Numbered from the stretch's first letter, positions 8,651 to 17,370 are shown. The stretch: 64,000 nt of DNA from Flavobacterium marginilacus (GCF_026870155.1 NZ_CP113975.1:558001-622000), one strand, 5' to 3'. Translations and numbers: made by a program. Notes: generated by a model not told the origin, from the letters alone.

Positions 8651-9550
8651 ATGAGTTCAGTTTTAAAAACAAATGCTTTAGAAAGCGAAGCAATTTACAT
8701 ATTCAGAGAAGTAATTTCTCAATTTGATAAACCGGTTTTGCTTTTTTCAGGCGGTAAAGATTCGATTACATTGGTGCGTTTGGCACAAAAAGCTTTTTTT
8801 CCTGCAAAAATTCCTTTCCCGTTATTACACGTGGATACAGGTCATAATTTCCCTGAAACTATTGAATTTAGAGATAAATTGGTAGCCGAATTAGGATTGG
8901 AATTAATCGTTCGTAACGTACAGGACGCTATCGATTCAGGGAAAGTTGTTGAAGAGTCTGGAAAATACTCAAGCAGAAACAGTTTGCAGACGACTACACT
9001 TTTGGATGCTATCGAAGAATTCAAATTCGATGCTTGTATTGGTGGAGCGCGTCGTGATGAAGAAAAAGCAAGAGCTAAAGAGCGTATATTTTCTGTTCGT
9101 GATGATTTTGGTCAATGGGATGAAAAAAACCAGCGTCCAGAATTGTTTGACCTTTTGAACGGAAAAATTGAAAACGGACAAAACGTTCGTGTTTTCCCTA
9201 TTTCAAACTGGACAGAATTAGATGTTTGGAGTTATATTGAACAAGAGCAGATCGAAATTCCTTCGATTTACTTTTCACATAAACGTAAAGTTTTTTTGAG
9301 AGACGGTTTAATTTGGTCACACTCTCCTTTTGTGTACCAGGAAGAAGACGAGCAAGTCGAAGAAAGAATTGTTCGCTTCAGAACCGTTGGAGATATGAGC
9401 TGTACAGCTGCTGTTGAATCGTATGCAGCAACAATCTCTGAAGTTGTTGGAGAGATTCGTTCTTCTACCATTTCTGAAAGAGGAGCCAGAATCGACGATA
9501 AACGTTCTGAGGCAGCGATGGAAAAAAGAAAACAGCAAGGTTACTTTTAG
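8651..9550 (+). CDS. cysD: Sulfate adenylyltransferase subunit 2 (CysD)
   Basis: ATP sulfurylase catalytic subunit, making APS from ATP and sulfate. The 299 residues have the PP-loop SGGKDS at 33-38, LLHVDTGHNFPETIEFRD, GARRDEEKARAKER and the C-terminal DMSCTAAVES/KRKQQGYF blocks of CysD. It works as a heterodimer with CysN, encoded 162 bp downstream. The spacers on both sides contain short-word repeats, the downstream one forming an extended inverted repeat. Confidence 0.97.
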   Translation: MSSVLKTNALESEAIYIFREVISQFDKPVLLFSGGKDSITLVRLAQKAFFPAKIPFPLLHVDTGHNFPETIEFRDKLVAELGLELIVRNVQDAIDSGKVVEESGKYSSRNSLQTTTLLDAIEEFKFDACIGGARRDEEKARAKERIFSVRDDFGQWDEKNQRPELFDLLNGKIENGQNVRVFPISNWTELDVWSYIEQEQIEIPSIYFSHKRKVFLRDGLIWSHSPFVYQEEDEQVEERIVRFRTVGDMSCTAAVESYAATISEVVGEIRSSTISERGARIDDKRSEAAMEKRKQQGYF

Positions 9551-9703
9551 TTGATAGTTGATGGTTTTTGGTTGATAGTTTCAATTTCGTCAATAACCAT
9601 CTTTAAAATTCAACAACTAAATCTAATAATTAATTGTTGTTAGGTGATGAACTAACTGGAGCAGTTTAACTCCAACAACCATCAACTAACAACCATCAAC
9701 TAA
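9547..9703. repeat. Imperfect long inverted repeat between cysD and cysN
   Basis: The 5' arm is built from the word TTGATAGTTGATGGTTTTTG (9550-9580) and the 3' arm from its near-complement AACAACCATCAACTAA, repeated (9672-9702). Inner parts also pair (CAACAACTAA/TTGTTGTTAG and GGAGcagtttaaCTCC). The same word occurs in the cysN-sir spacer (10957-11034), again with a complementary arm. Confidence 0.6.
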
Positions 9704-9712
9704 ATAAAAAGA

Positions 9713-10957
9713 ATGGAAGTTTTAAAAATAGCAACAGCAGGAAGTGTAGATGACGGAAAAAGTACTTTAATCGGGAGATTATTGTATGATACGCAATCAT
9801 TGACTACAGATAAATTAGAAGCAATAGAAAAAAGCAGTAAACAAAAAGGATACGATTATTTGGATTTTTCGTTAGCAACTGATGGTTTGGTTGCCGAGAG
9901 AGAACAAGGAATTACGATTGATGTTGCTCATATTTATTTTTCGACTGCGAAAAAAAGTTACATCATTGCCGATACTCCAGGTCACGTAGAATATACTCGT
10001 AATATGGTTACAGGAGCTTCGACTTCGCAAGTGTCTATCATTTTGATTGATGCCCGTAAAGGAGTAATTGAGCAAACGTACCGTCACTTTTTTATCAATA
10101 ATTTATTGAGAGTAAAAGACGTGATTGTGGCTGTAAACAAAATGGATTTGGTTGATTATTCGGAAGAAGTTTTCAATAAAATCAAAACCGATTTTCAAGC
10201 ATTAAATGCAAAAAGTGCTTACAAAGAACAAAACGTAAGTTACATTCCATTGAGTGCTTTAACAGGAGATAATGTGGTAGAAACTTTAGGAAAAATGCCT
10301 TGGTACACTGGGCAGACTATCCTTCAGCATTTAGAAGGTTTAGAATCAAAAGATATTTATGATAATGGAAAAACACGTTTTCCTGTACAAACCGTAATTC
10401 GCCCAAAAACGGAAGAATACCACGATTTTAGAGGATACGCTGGTAAATTATATGGAAATTCTATTAAGGTTGGAGATGCGGTAACGGTTCTTCCTTCTTT
10501 GACAGAATCTGTAGTGACAAAAATTCACTTTTTCGACAAACAATTTGATGAAGCAAAGGCAGGTTCTTCGATTACTATCGAATTAGAAAATGATATTAAT
10601 GTGACCAGAGGCGATATGATTGTAAAATCTAACGAGCTTCCAAAAGTGGAGAAAGATATCGAAACTACTGTCTGCTGGATGGACAGCAAAAAATTAGTAG
10701 CTGGCGCTAAATATTATGTACAGCATAATACGAATAGAGTTTTGGCGAAAATTGACAGCGTGAAAAATGTAATCGCAACGGATTATTCTGGTTCAAAAGA
10801 AGCTTCTCAATTGTCGATTAACGAAATTGGAGAAGTGAGTATTAAATTGAGTAAAGCTATTTATTTTGATGCTTATACAGATAACAAATCAAATGGAGCT
10901 TTTATCTTAATTGATGCAACTACAAATACTACAGCAGGAGTAGGTTTTATTAAATAG
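9713..10957 (+). CDS. cysN: Sulfate adenylyltransferase subunit 1 (CysN), GTPase
   Basis: GTP-hydrolysing partner of CysD that drives APS synthesis. The 414 residues resemble EF-Tu: P-loop GSVDDGKS (10-17), DTPGHVEY (about 88-95), NKMD (about 143) and two beta-barrel domains after residue 220. There is no C-terminal APS kinase fusion (CysNC), consistent with direct APS reduction by CysH. The next gene, sulfite reductase, follows after 77 bp. Confidence 0.97.
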   Translation: MEVLKIATAGSVDDGKSTLIGRLLYDTQSLTTDKLEAIEKSSKQKGYDYLDFSLATDGLVAEREQGITIDVAHIYFSTAKKSYIIADTPGHVEYTRNMVTGASTSQVSIILIDARKGVIEQTYRHFFINNLLRVKDVIVAVNKMDLVDYSEEVFNKIKTDFQALNAKSAYKEQNVSYIPLSALTGDNVVETLGKMPWYTGQTILQHLEGLESKDIYDNGKTRFPVQTVIRPKTEEYHDFRGYAGKLYGNSIKVGDAVTVLPSLTESVVTKIHFFDKQFDEAKAGSSITIELENDINVTRGDMIVKSNELPKVEKDIETTVCWMDSKKLVAGAKYYVQHNTNRVLAKIDSVKNVIATDYSGSKEASQLSINEIGEVSIKLSKAIYFDAYTDNKSNGAFILIDATTNTTAGVGFIK

Positions 10958-11034
10958 TTGATAGTTGATGGTTTTTAGTTGATAGTTATCTGCCAACAAC
11001 CAAACCAAAAACAACCAACCATAAACTAAAAGAA

Positions 11035-13125
11035 ATGGAAAGTTTTAGAACAGAAATAGAAAACCCGATAGTTCAAAAAGAGATTATCGATTTAGAGAAA
11101 AAGATTCATTTATTCCGTGGCGGACAAATTGATGATGAGCGTTTTCGTTCTCTTCGTTTAGCACGTGGAATTTATGGACAGCGTCAGGAAGGCGTGCAAA
11201 TGATTCGTATCAAATTGCCTTATGGTAAAGTGACCAGCGAACAATTAAGACGTATTACCGATGTATCTGAGGAATATTCTACTGGACGTTTGCACATTAC
11301 AACGCGTCAGGATATTCAAATTCACTACGTAAGTTTAGACAGAACGCCTGAACTTTGGGCTGATTTGGCCAAAGACGATATCACTTTGCGCGAAGCTTGC
11401 GGGAACACTGTTCGTAATATTACAGCAAGTGAATTGGCAGGTGTAGATGTAAACGAACCGTTTGATGTTACACCTTATGCACATGCCATGTTTCAATATT
11501 TGTTGAGAAATCCTATCTGTCAGGAAATGGGACGTAAATTCAAAATTTCGTTCTCTTCTTCTGACGAAGATACGGCTTTGAGCTATCTGCACGATTTGGG
11601 ATTTATTCCAAAACTTAAAGATGGACAAAAAGGTTTTAAAGTAGTTTTTGGTGGAGGTTTAGGTTCACAGCCAGCTCATGCCGAATTGCTTTCAGAATTT
11701 ATTCCGGTTAACCAAATCATTCCAACAGCAGAGGGAATCATCCGTATTTTTGACAGATACGGTGAACGTGCCAAAAGAATGAAAGCGCGTATGAAATTCT
11801 TAATCAAAGAAATGGGAAGAGATGTTTTCCTTGATTTGGTTGCAAAAGAGAAAAAAGCAATCGCTTTTGAAACATACGAAATTGACACTACTGCTTTTGA
11901 AGGTGCTATTCCAGAACCATTATTAGAAGTTCCTCAAGTTACAATTGAAGATACACAAGCGTATGAAGCTTGGAAAAAATCAAATGTAATTGCTCAAAAA
12001 CAAGAGGGTTATTTCGCTATTGGTGTAAAAGTTTTGTTAGGAGATTTTTATATTGATAAAGCAAGATTATTAGCGGATTTAATCAAAAATTACGGAGCTA
12101 ATGAATTGCGTTTTTCATTAAGACAAAACATTGTAATTCGTAATATAAAAGAAGAGAATTTGCCTTTCTTTTATCAGGAATTAGCCAAATTAGAAATGGT
12201 TTCTTTAGGTTACAATACGATTGGTGACATAACGGCTTGTCCAGGTACAGATACTTGTAACTTAGGAATTGCAAGCAGTACAGGAATTGCAGAAGAATTA
12301 GAAAAAGTAATCAAAGCCGAATATCCACAATACAGCAACAACAGCGAAATTGAAATCAAAATCAGTGGTTGTATGAACGCTTGTGGACAGCACAATATGT
12401 CGGCTATTGGTTTCCAGGGAATGTCAATCAACTCAGGGAAATTGGTAGCGCCAGCGTTGCAGGTTTTATTAGGTGGTGGACGTTTAGGGAACGGAGAAGG
12501 ACGTTTTGCTGATAAAGTAATCAAAGTGCCAAGCCGTAGAGGCCCAGATGCTTTGCGTGCAATTTTGAATGATTTTGATGCAAACGGAAACGGGCAAAAA
12601 TTCCTTGATTATTATGATGCCAAAGGAGAGAAATATTTCTATGAAATTTTAAAACCTTTTGCAGATGTAACTAATCTTACCGAAGCTGATTTCGTAGATT
12701 GGGGTAATGCTGATAACTACGTAAAAGCGGTTGGAGTTGGAGAATGTGCTGGTGTTGTAATTGATTTAGTAGCGACTTTATTATTAGAAGCGAAAGATAA
12801 ATTGACTTTTGCACAAGAATCTTTCGAAGAAGGAAAATATTCAGATGCAATCTACCACACTTACGCTGGATTTGTAAATGGTGCAAAAGCATTATTACTT
12901 TCTGAAAACGAAAAAACAAATAACCACGCAGGAATCGTTGATTTATTTGATACTGTTTTTGTAGCAACTAATAAAATTGAATTGGCTACTTCTTTCAGAG
13001 AATTGGTGTATCAAATCAATGCCGTTGAGCCTTCAGAAGCTTTCGCTAAAAAATACATTCAAGAAGGAATTACCTTTTTTGATACAATTGAAAAATATAG
13101 AGCCAAAGATTTAGCTGATGCTTAA
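11035..13125 (+). CDS. Sulfite reductase (ferredoxin type, nitrite/sulfite reductase family) with C-terminal HEPN domain
   Basis: Six-electron reduction of sulfite to sulfide at a siroheme-[4Fe-4S] centre. Residues about 1-560 are a nitrite/sulfite reductase: RGIYGQRQEGVQMIRIKLP, HITTRQDIQIHYV, and cluster cysteines Cys402/Cys408 (CPGTDTC) and Cys446/Cys450 (CMNAC). Residues about 565-696 are an extra all-helical domain (ECAGVVIDLVATLLLEAKDKL, SDAIYHTYAGFVNGAKALLL) that looks like a HEPN fold, adding about 130 residues to the usual length. The siroheme enzymes follow immediately (8-bp overlap with cobA) and a ferredoxin-NADP reductase comes after them, supporting ferredoxin as donor. The role of the HEPN part is unknown. 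Confidence 0.92.
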   Translation: MESFRTEIENPIVQKEIIDLEKKIHLFRGGQIDDERFRSLRLARGIYGQRQEGVQMIRIKLPYGKVTSEQLRRITDVSEEYSTGRLHITTRQDIQIHYVSLDRTPELWADLAKDDITLREACGNTVRNITASELAGVDVNEPFDVTPYAHAMFQYLLRNPICQEMGRKFKISFSSSDEDTALSYLHDLGFIPKLKDGQKGFKVVFGGGLGSQPAHAELLSEFIPVNQIIPTAEGIIRIFDRYGERAKRMKARMKFLIKEMGRDVFLDLVAKEKKAIAFETYEIDTTAFEGAIPEPLLEVPQVTIEDTQAYEAWKKSNVIAQKQEGYFAIGVKVLLGDFYIDKARLLADLIKNYGANELRFSLRQNIVIRNIKEENLPFFYQELAKLEMVSLGYNTIGDITACPGTDTCNLGIASSTGIAEELEKVIKAEYPQYSNNSEIEIKISGCMNACGQHNMSAIGFQGMSINSGKLVAPALQVLLGGGRLGNGEGRFADKVIKVPSRRGPDALRAILNDFDANGNGQKFLDYYDAKGEKYFYEILKPFADVTNLTEADFVDWGNADNYVKAVGVGECAGVVIDLVATLLLEAKDKLTFAQESFEEGKYSDAIYHTYAGFVNGAKALLLSENEKTNNHAGIVDLFDTVFVATNKIELATSFRELVYQINAVEPSEAFAKKYIQEGITFFDTIEKYRAKDLADA

Positions 13126-13894
13126 TACCATTCAACCCAAAGTAACTTTAGTAGGCGCAGGACCTGGTGACCCAGATTTGCTTACGCTAAAAGCTGTAAA
13201 AGCACTTGCTAAAGCGAATGTGGTGTTGTATGATGCTTTGGCAAATGACGAAATATTAGCGTATGCTCCGAAAGAATCGATTAAGATTTTTGTTGGAAAA
13301 AGAATAGGAAATCACGCCTATACGCAAGACCAAATCAATCAATTGATTGTTGATAATGCGCTTACGTATGGTCATGTGGTGAGATTAAAAGGTGGTGATC
13401 CATTTATTTTTGGACGCGGAAGTGAAGAAATAGAATACGTAGAAAGCTTTGGAATTCCTACATTTGTAGTACCCGGAATTTCATCTGTAATTGCAGTTCC
13501 TGCGAGTCAGGGAATTTCCATTACGAAAAGAGGTATTTCAGAAAGTTTTTGGGTAATCACGGGCACAACTTCCGATAGAAGTTTGTCTGATGATGTTGCT
13601 CTTGCTTCAAAATCATCAGCGACTGTTGTAATTTTGATGGGAATGAGTAAACTATCACAAATTGTTTCATTATTTCAAAAGGAATCCAAAGGAGAAACTC
13701 CGATTGCTATTATTCAAAACGGAACTACTCCAGATGAAAAAATAGGAATTGGAACAATTAACACGATTGAAGAAATAGTAGCTCAAAACAAATTAAGTTC
13801 ACCAGCGATTATCGTTATTGGAGAAGTGGTGAAAGAAAGCAATAAAATAAAAGGTTTTTACGAAGAATTTGTATCCGCTGAAATTAAATTATAA
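13118..13894 (+). CDS. cobA: Uroporphyrinogen-III C-methyltransferase
   Basis: Makes precorrin-2 by two SAM-dependent methylations of uroporphyrinogen III, the first step to siroheme for the sulfite reductase encoded just upstream. The 258 residues have the SUMT signatures VGAGPGDPDLLTLKA (about 11-25), RLKGGDPFIFGRGSEE (about 89-104) and PGISSVIAVPA. The ATG overlaps the end of the sulfite reductase gene by 8 bp, so translation is probably coupled. Its own stop overlaps the next start. Confidence 0.95.
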   Translation: MLNTIQPKVTLVGAGPGDPDLLTLKAVKALAKANVVLYDALANDEILAYAPKESIKIFVGKRIGNHAYTQDQINQLIVDNALTYGHVVRLKGGDPFIFGRGSEEIEYVESFGIPTFVVPGISSVIAVPASQGISITKRGISESFWVITGTTSDRSLSDDVALASKSSATVVILMGMSKLSQIVSLFQKESKGETPIAIIQNGTTPDEKIGIGTINTIEEIVAQNKLSSPAIIVIGEVVKESNKIKGFYEEFVSAEIKL

Positions 13895-14481
13895 TGGAAG
13901 AAAGAAATGAATTATATCCAGTGTTTTTAAAATTACACAACATGAATGTGTTGATTGTTGGTGGAGGAAATGTTGGGTTAGAAAAGTTGTCTTTTATGTT
14001 GAAATCAAGTCCGAATGCCAATGTTGAGGTAGTAGCGACAAAGTTCTTACCCGAATTGGAAGCATTAGCAGAAAAACATCCTTCAGTTAAATTGACTCAA
14101 GCGAAGTTCAAGAAAAAAATGCTCAAGAAACGCCACATGGTTATTGCTTGTACCGATGATTTGAAAGTAAACAAGCGAGTTTATGATTTGTCTCGAAAGC
14201 GTTATTTGATTTGTAATATTGCCGATACACCGCCATTATGCGACTATTATTTAGGCGGAATTGTGACCAAAGGAAACGTAAAAATCGCCATTTCGACCAA
14301 TGGAAAATCGCCAACAACAGCCAAAAGGCTACGGGAGTTTTTCGAAGAAGTAATTCCTGAGGATGTTAATAAAATGGTCGAGAACCTAAACGAATACAGA
14401 AAAACGCTAAAAGGAAATTTCGAAGAAAAAGTGAATAGAATGAACGAAATTACCGAAGCGTTAAAAAATAAAAAAGGATAA
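13894..14481 (+). CDS. Precorrin-2 dehydrogenase / sirohydrochlorin ferrochelatase (CysG N-terminal type)
   Basis: A 195-residue protein like the N-terminal half of CysG (Met8p type), oxidising precorrin-2 to sirohydrochlorin and probably inserting iron. It has the NAD-binding VLIVGGGNVGLEKLSFML (about 19-36), a catalytic-type Asp in IACTDDLKVN, CDYYLGGIVTKGNVKIAISTNGKSPTTAKRLREFFE, and a helical C-terminus. It overlaps cobA by 1 bp, so the two replace a fused CysG. Confidence 0.92.
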   Translation: MEERNELYPVFLKLHNMNVLIVGGGNVGLEKLSFMLKSSPNANVEVVATKFLPELEALAEKHPSVKLTQAKFKKKMLKKRHMVIACTDDLKVNKRVYDLSRKRYLICNIADTPPLCDYYLGGIVTKGNVKIAISTNGKSPTTAKRLREFFEEVIPEDVNKMVENLNEYRKTLKGNFEEKVNRMNEITEALKNKKG

Positions 14482-14506
14482 AAAATAATAAGAAAGGTTT
14501 ATTTTC

Positions 14507-14619
14507 ATGCATCAGGTTTTAACCCATCATGGAATCAAAGAAATAACTAAATGAAATTCGGTGATAAAAATCACCTACAGAAATTAAAATCATCAGTTCA
14601 TTTGCAGTTCATTAAATAA
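14507..14619 (+). other. Two tiny overlapping ORFs in the 162-bp spacer (doubtful)
   Basis: A 15-codon ORF (MHQVLTHHGIKEITK, 14507-14554) ends in ATGA overlap with a 22-codon ORF (14551-14619, starting MKFGDKNHLQ). A perfect hairpin GGTGAT-aaaa-ATCACC (14560-14575) lies inside the second. Nothing beyond the ORFs themselves supports translation. Confidence 0.2.
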
Positions 14620-14643
14620 TAATAAAGGTAAAATTTAAATATA

Positions 14644-15696
14644 ATGGTTAAAACAGACATACTTATAATAGGAGCCGGACCAACAGGTCTATTCGCAGTT
14701 TTTGAAGCAGGATTATTAAAATTAAAATGTCATATTCTTGACGCTTTGCCACAACCAGGCGGACAGCTTTCAGAATTATATCCAAAGAAACCTATCTACG
14801 ATATTCCTGGGTTTCCAGAAGTATTGGCTGGAGATTTAGTTGATGGTTTAATGGAGCAAATTAAGCAGTTCGAACCAGGATTTACCCTTGGTGAACGTGC
14901 CGAAACCATTGAAAAACAAGAAGACGGAAGTTTTATCGTTACTTCCAATAAAGGAAAGAAATTCCACGCACCTGTTATTGCCATTGCAGGTGGGTTAGGA
15001 AGTTTCGAACCAAGAAAACCGCTTATCGAAGATATCGAGTTTTACGAAGACAAAGGAATTAAATACTTCATCAAGAATCCAGAAAAATTCAGAGACAAAA
15101 GAGTGGTGATTTCAGGAGGTGGAGATTCAGCTTTGGACTGGAGTATTTTCTTGGCCAATGTAGCTTCTGAGGTAACTTTGATTCACAGAAGAAACGAATT
15201 CCGTGGTGCTTTAGATTCAGTTGAAAAAGTTCAGGAATTAAAAAATGCTGGAAAAATCAGAATGATTACTCCAGGAGAAGTAGTTGGTTTAAACGGAGCT
15301 GAGCATTTAGAATCTGTAGATGTAGATATCGATGGTGCCCACATGAACATTCCAACGGATTATTTCATTCCACTTTTTGGTCTTACTCCAAAATTAGGTC
15401 CAATCGCTGACTGGGGATTGGAAATCGAAAAAAATGCAATCAAAGTAAACAACGCTTTAGATTATCAAACAAATATCCCTGGAATTTTCGCCATCGGCGA
15501 CGTAAACACGTACCCAGGAAAACTAAAATTGATTCTTTGTGGATTCCACGAGGCCACTTTAATGTGCCAAGCTGCTTACCAAATTATCAATCCAGGTAAA
15601 AAATATGTGATGAAATACACCACCGTTTCCGGAGTTGATGGATTCGACGGAACTCGTAAAGAAGCTCCAAAAGCTGTTGTAAAAGCGATAGTTTAA
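14644..15696 (+). CDS. Ferredoxin-NADP reductase, thioredoxin-reductase-like type
   Basis: A 350-residue FAD/NAD(P) flavoprotein: IIGAGPTGLFAVFEAG (about 7-22), LPQPGGQLSELYPKKPIYDIPGFP (about 37-60), a second dinucleotide site VVISGGGDSALDW (about 155-167) and the FAD-closing NIPGIFAIGDVNTYPGKLKLI. There is no CxxC pair, so it is not a thioredoxin reductase; the pattern fits the YumC-type ferredoxin/flavodoxin-NADP reductases. At the end of the cys cluster it probably supplies reduced ferredoxin to the sulfite reductase. Confidence 0.9.
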   Translation: MVKTDILIIGAGPTGLFAVFEAGLLKLKCHILDALPQPGGQLSELYPKKPIYDIPGFPEVLAGDLVDGLMEQIKQFEPGFTLGERAETIEKQEDGSFIVTSNKGKKFHAPVIAIAGGLGSFEPRKPLIEDIEFYEDKGIKYFIKNPEKFRDKRVVISGGGDSALDWSIFLANVASEVTLIHRRNEFRGALDSVEKVQELKNAGKIRMITPGEVVGLNGAEHLESVDVDIDGAHMNIPTDYFIPLFGLTPKLGPIADWGLEIEKNAIKVNNALDYQTNIPGIFAIGDVNTYPGKLKLILCGFHEATLMCQAAYQIINPGKKYVMKYTTVSGVDGFDGTRKEAPKAVVKAIV

Positions 15697-15699
15697 AAA

Positions 15700-15840
15700 A
15701 GAGTTACTGAGTTACTAAGTTGCTAAGTTACTGAGTTTTTTAGGTTCTAAGATTTTAGCTTAGACTTTGAAATTCAGAAACTCAGCAACTTTTTTTTAAC
15801 TTAGAATCTTAGGAACTCAGCAACTTAGAAACTTAAAAAA
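15700..15840. repeat. Short-word repeat spacer with opposing arms
   Basis: Variations of the words GTTACTGAGTTACTAAG and GTTGCTAAG fill the first half; complementary words (CTCAGCAACTT, CTTAGAATCTTAGGAACTC) fill the second half, so the RNA can fold back on itself. It ends just before the metH promoter and may act as the terminator region of the cys operon. Related words recur at 18747-18783. Confidence 0.5.
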
Positions 15841-15845
15841 AAAAC

Positions 15846-15876
15846 TTGTAAGTCGCAAGGCTATTTCATAACTTTG
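15846..15876 (+). promoter_or_regulatory. Promoter of the metH riboswitch transcript
   Basis: TTG (15846-15848), 20 bp, then TAACTTTG (15869-15876) followed by C: an exact Bacteroidota vegetative promoter, ending 23 bp before the SAM riboswitch. Confidence 0.85.
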
Positions 15877-15899
15877 CGCCGTTCCTAATTTTATTGAAC

Positions 15900-16003
15900 G
15901 TTATCACGAAAGGCGGAGGGAAAAGACCCAATGAAACCTTAGCAACCTCCCGTCCTTACGAGAAAGGTGCTACATTCTACCAAGCATAGCTCGGATAGAT
16001 AAC
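15900..16003 (+). promoter_or_regulatory. SAM-I (S-box) riboswitch upstream of metH
   Basis: The P1 stem pairs GTTATC (15900-15905) with GATAAC (15998-16003). The core is GGCGGAGGGAAAAGACCC, AATGAAACCTTAGCAACC, then GAAAGGTGCTACATTCTACC and a closing hairpin, matching the copy at 66-172 nearly base for base in conserved positions. It should reduce metH expression when SAM is high. The 356 bp between it and metH hold two further hairpins and no gene. Confidence 0.93.
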
Positions 16004-16115
16004 ACAAGATACATCCCCGTATTTTTCAAACCTTTTCCAGATAACATTTTGATAATTTTTTAGAGCGAATGATGGTTGCATTTTTGCCATCAAAGTTCCC
16101 GCTGTACACTATATC

Positions 16116-16140
16116 TTTTATGCTGAACCCCAGCATAAAA
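16116..16140. repeat. Perfect 10-bp hairpin
   Basis: TTTTATGCTG (16116-16125), loop AACCC, CAGCATAAAA (16131-16140). It lies 113 bp downstream of the SAM riboswitch and has no T tract after it, so it looks like an intergenic repeat rather than the riboswitch terminator. Confidence 0.6.
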
Positions 16141-16210
16141 GGATGCCGTTTCCATCGGAGCTAAAAGGCTAAGAATTGTGATTTTTTGGGAACCTAATTT
16201 TATTGGGTCA

Positions 16211-16285
16211 TCCTGCAAGGTTTTTAGAACCTTGTAGGTATTCTGAGAATTTATATACCTACAAGGTTCTAAAAACCTTGCAGGA
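16211..16285. repeat. Perfect 31-bp inverted repeat in the metH leader
   Basis: Arms 16211-16241 and 16255-16285 are exact reverse complements around a 13-nt loop. Each arm contains the smaller imperfect palindrome CAAGGTTTTTAGAACCTTG. A related but shorter palindrome (TTTCAAGG...AACCTTGAAA) occurs at 18708-18733 before metH2. Within the metH mRNA leader it would form a very stable stem. Confidence 0.9.
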
Positions 16286-16359
16286 AAACAAATTGAGAAG
16301 TATAAAACAATAATAAAAAGCTTTGCGCCTTTGCGTCTTTGCGAGAAATAAAACATAAA

Positions 16360-17361
16360 ATGTCAAAAATTCAAGAAGAAATAAAAAAGAGAATTCTCGT
16401 GCTAGACGGAGCAATGGGAACCATGCTGCAACGATATAATTTCTCCGAAGAAGATTTTCGAGGCGAACGATTCAAAGACTTCCCACATCCGCTGAAAGGG
16501 AACAATGATTTATTATCCCTGACGCAGCCTCAGGCAATCAAAGCCGTTCACGCTGCTTATTTTGAAGCAGGAGCCGATATTGTAGAGACGAATACTTTTT
16601 CAGGAACTACCATAGGTATGGCCGATTATCATTTGGAAGATTTGGTATATGAGTTAAACTACGAATCGGCAAGATTGGCCCGTGAAGTAGCCGACGAATT
16701 CACCGCCAAAAATCCAGATAAACCTCGTTTTGTTGCTGGTTCAATAGGACCAACAAACCGTACGGCAAGTATGTCTCCCGATGTAAATGACCCAGGATAC
16801 AGAGCCGTAACTTTTGATGATTTGCGTATTGCTTACAAACAGCAAGTCGAAGCCTTAATGGATGGCGGCAGTGATTTACTTTTGGTAGAAACTATTTTCG
16901 ATACATTAAATGCCAAAGCTGCGCTTTTCGCCATCGAAGAAGTAAAGGAAGAACGCAATCTAGATATTCCAATCATGGTTTCGGGAACAATTACCGATGC
17001 ATCAGGAAGAACACTTTCAGGACAAACGGTAGAAGCATTCTTGATTTCGGTTTCGCATGTTCCGTTGTTGAGCGTAGGTTTCAATTGCGCCCTTGGTGCC
17101 GATTTATTAAAACCCTATCTGCAGACATTGTCGCAGCATACTTCATTCAACGTTTCAGCACATCCAAACGCAGGATTGCCAAACGCCTTTGGAGAATACG
17201 ACGAAACGCCAGAGCAGATGCAGGCTTTTATCAAAGAATATTTAGATGATAATTTAGTAAACATCATAGGAGGCTGTTGCGGAACAACGCCAGATCATAT
17301 TCGTTTAATTGCCGAAGCTGCAAGTGAATATAAGCCGAGGGTTTCTACTGCGGTGATGTAA
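16360..17361 (+). CDS. metH: Methionine synthase part 1: homocysteine S-methyltransferase domain
   Basis: Binds zinc and homocysteine for B12-dependent methionine synthesis. The 333 residues equal the first module of Met[12 protein letters not shown] at the start, [21 protein letters not shown], and the zinc ligands Cys243 (GFNC), Cys306 and Cys307 ([10 protein letters not shown]). I use the ATG at 16360; an upstream TTG would add seven residues. The remaining modules are in a separate gene at 18793-21468, an arrangement common in flavobacteria, but here an unrelated gene lies between them. The SAM riboswitch upstream controls this gene. Confidence 0.95.
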   Translation: MSKIQEEIKKRILVLDGAMGTMLQRYNFSEEDFRGERFKDFPHPLKGNNDLLSLTQPQAIKAVHAAYFEAGADIVETNTFSGTTIGMADYHLEDLVYELNYESARLAREVADEFTAKNPDKPRFVAGSIGPTNRTASMSPDVNDPGYRAVTFDDLRIAYKQQVEALMDGGSDLLLVETIFDTLNAKAALFAIEEVKEERNLDIPIMVSGTITDASGRTLSGQTVEAFLISVSHVPLLSVGFNCALGADLLKPYLQTLSQHTSFNVSAHPNAGLPNAFGEYDETPEQMQAFIKEYLDDNLVNIIGGCCGTTPDHIRLIAEAASEYKPRVSTAVM

Positions 17362-17370
17362 TTCCGGCAG

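Noticed and set aside
16090..16356. 88-codon minus-strand ORF in the metH leader
   Set aside because: It is made of the two palindromes and the riboswitch-to-gene leader; palindromes easily leave open frames on both strands.
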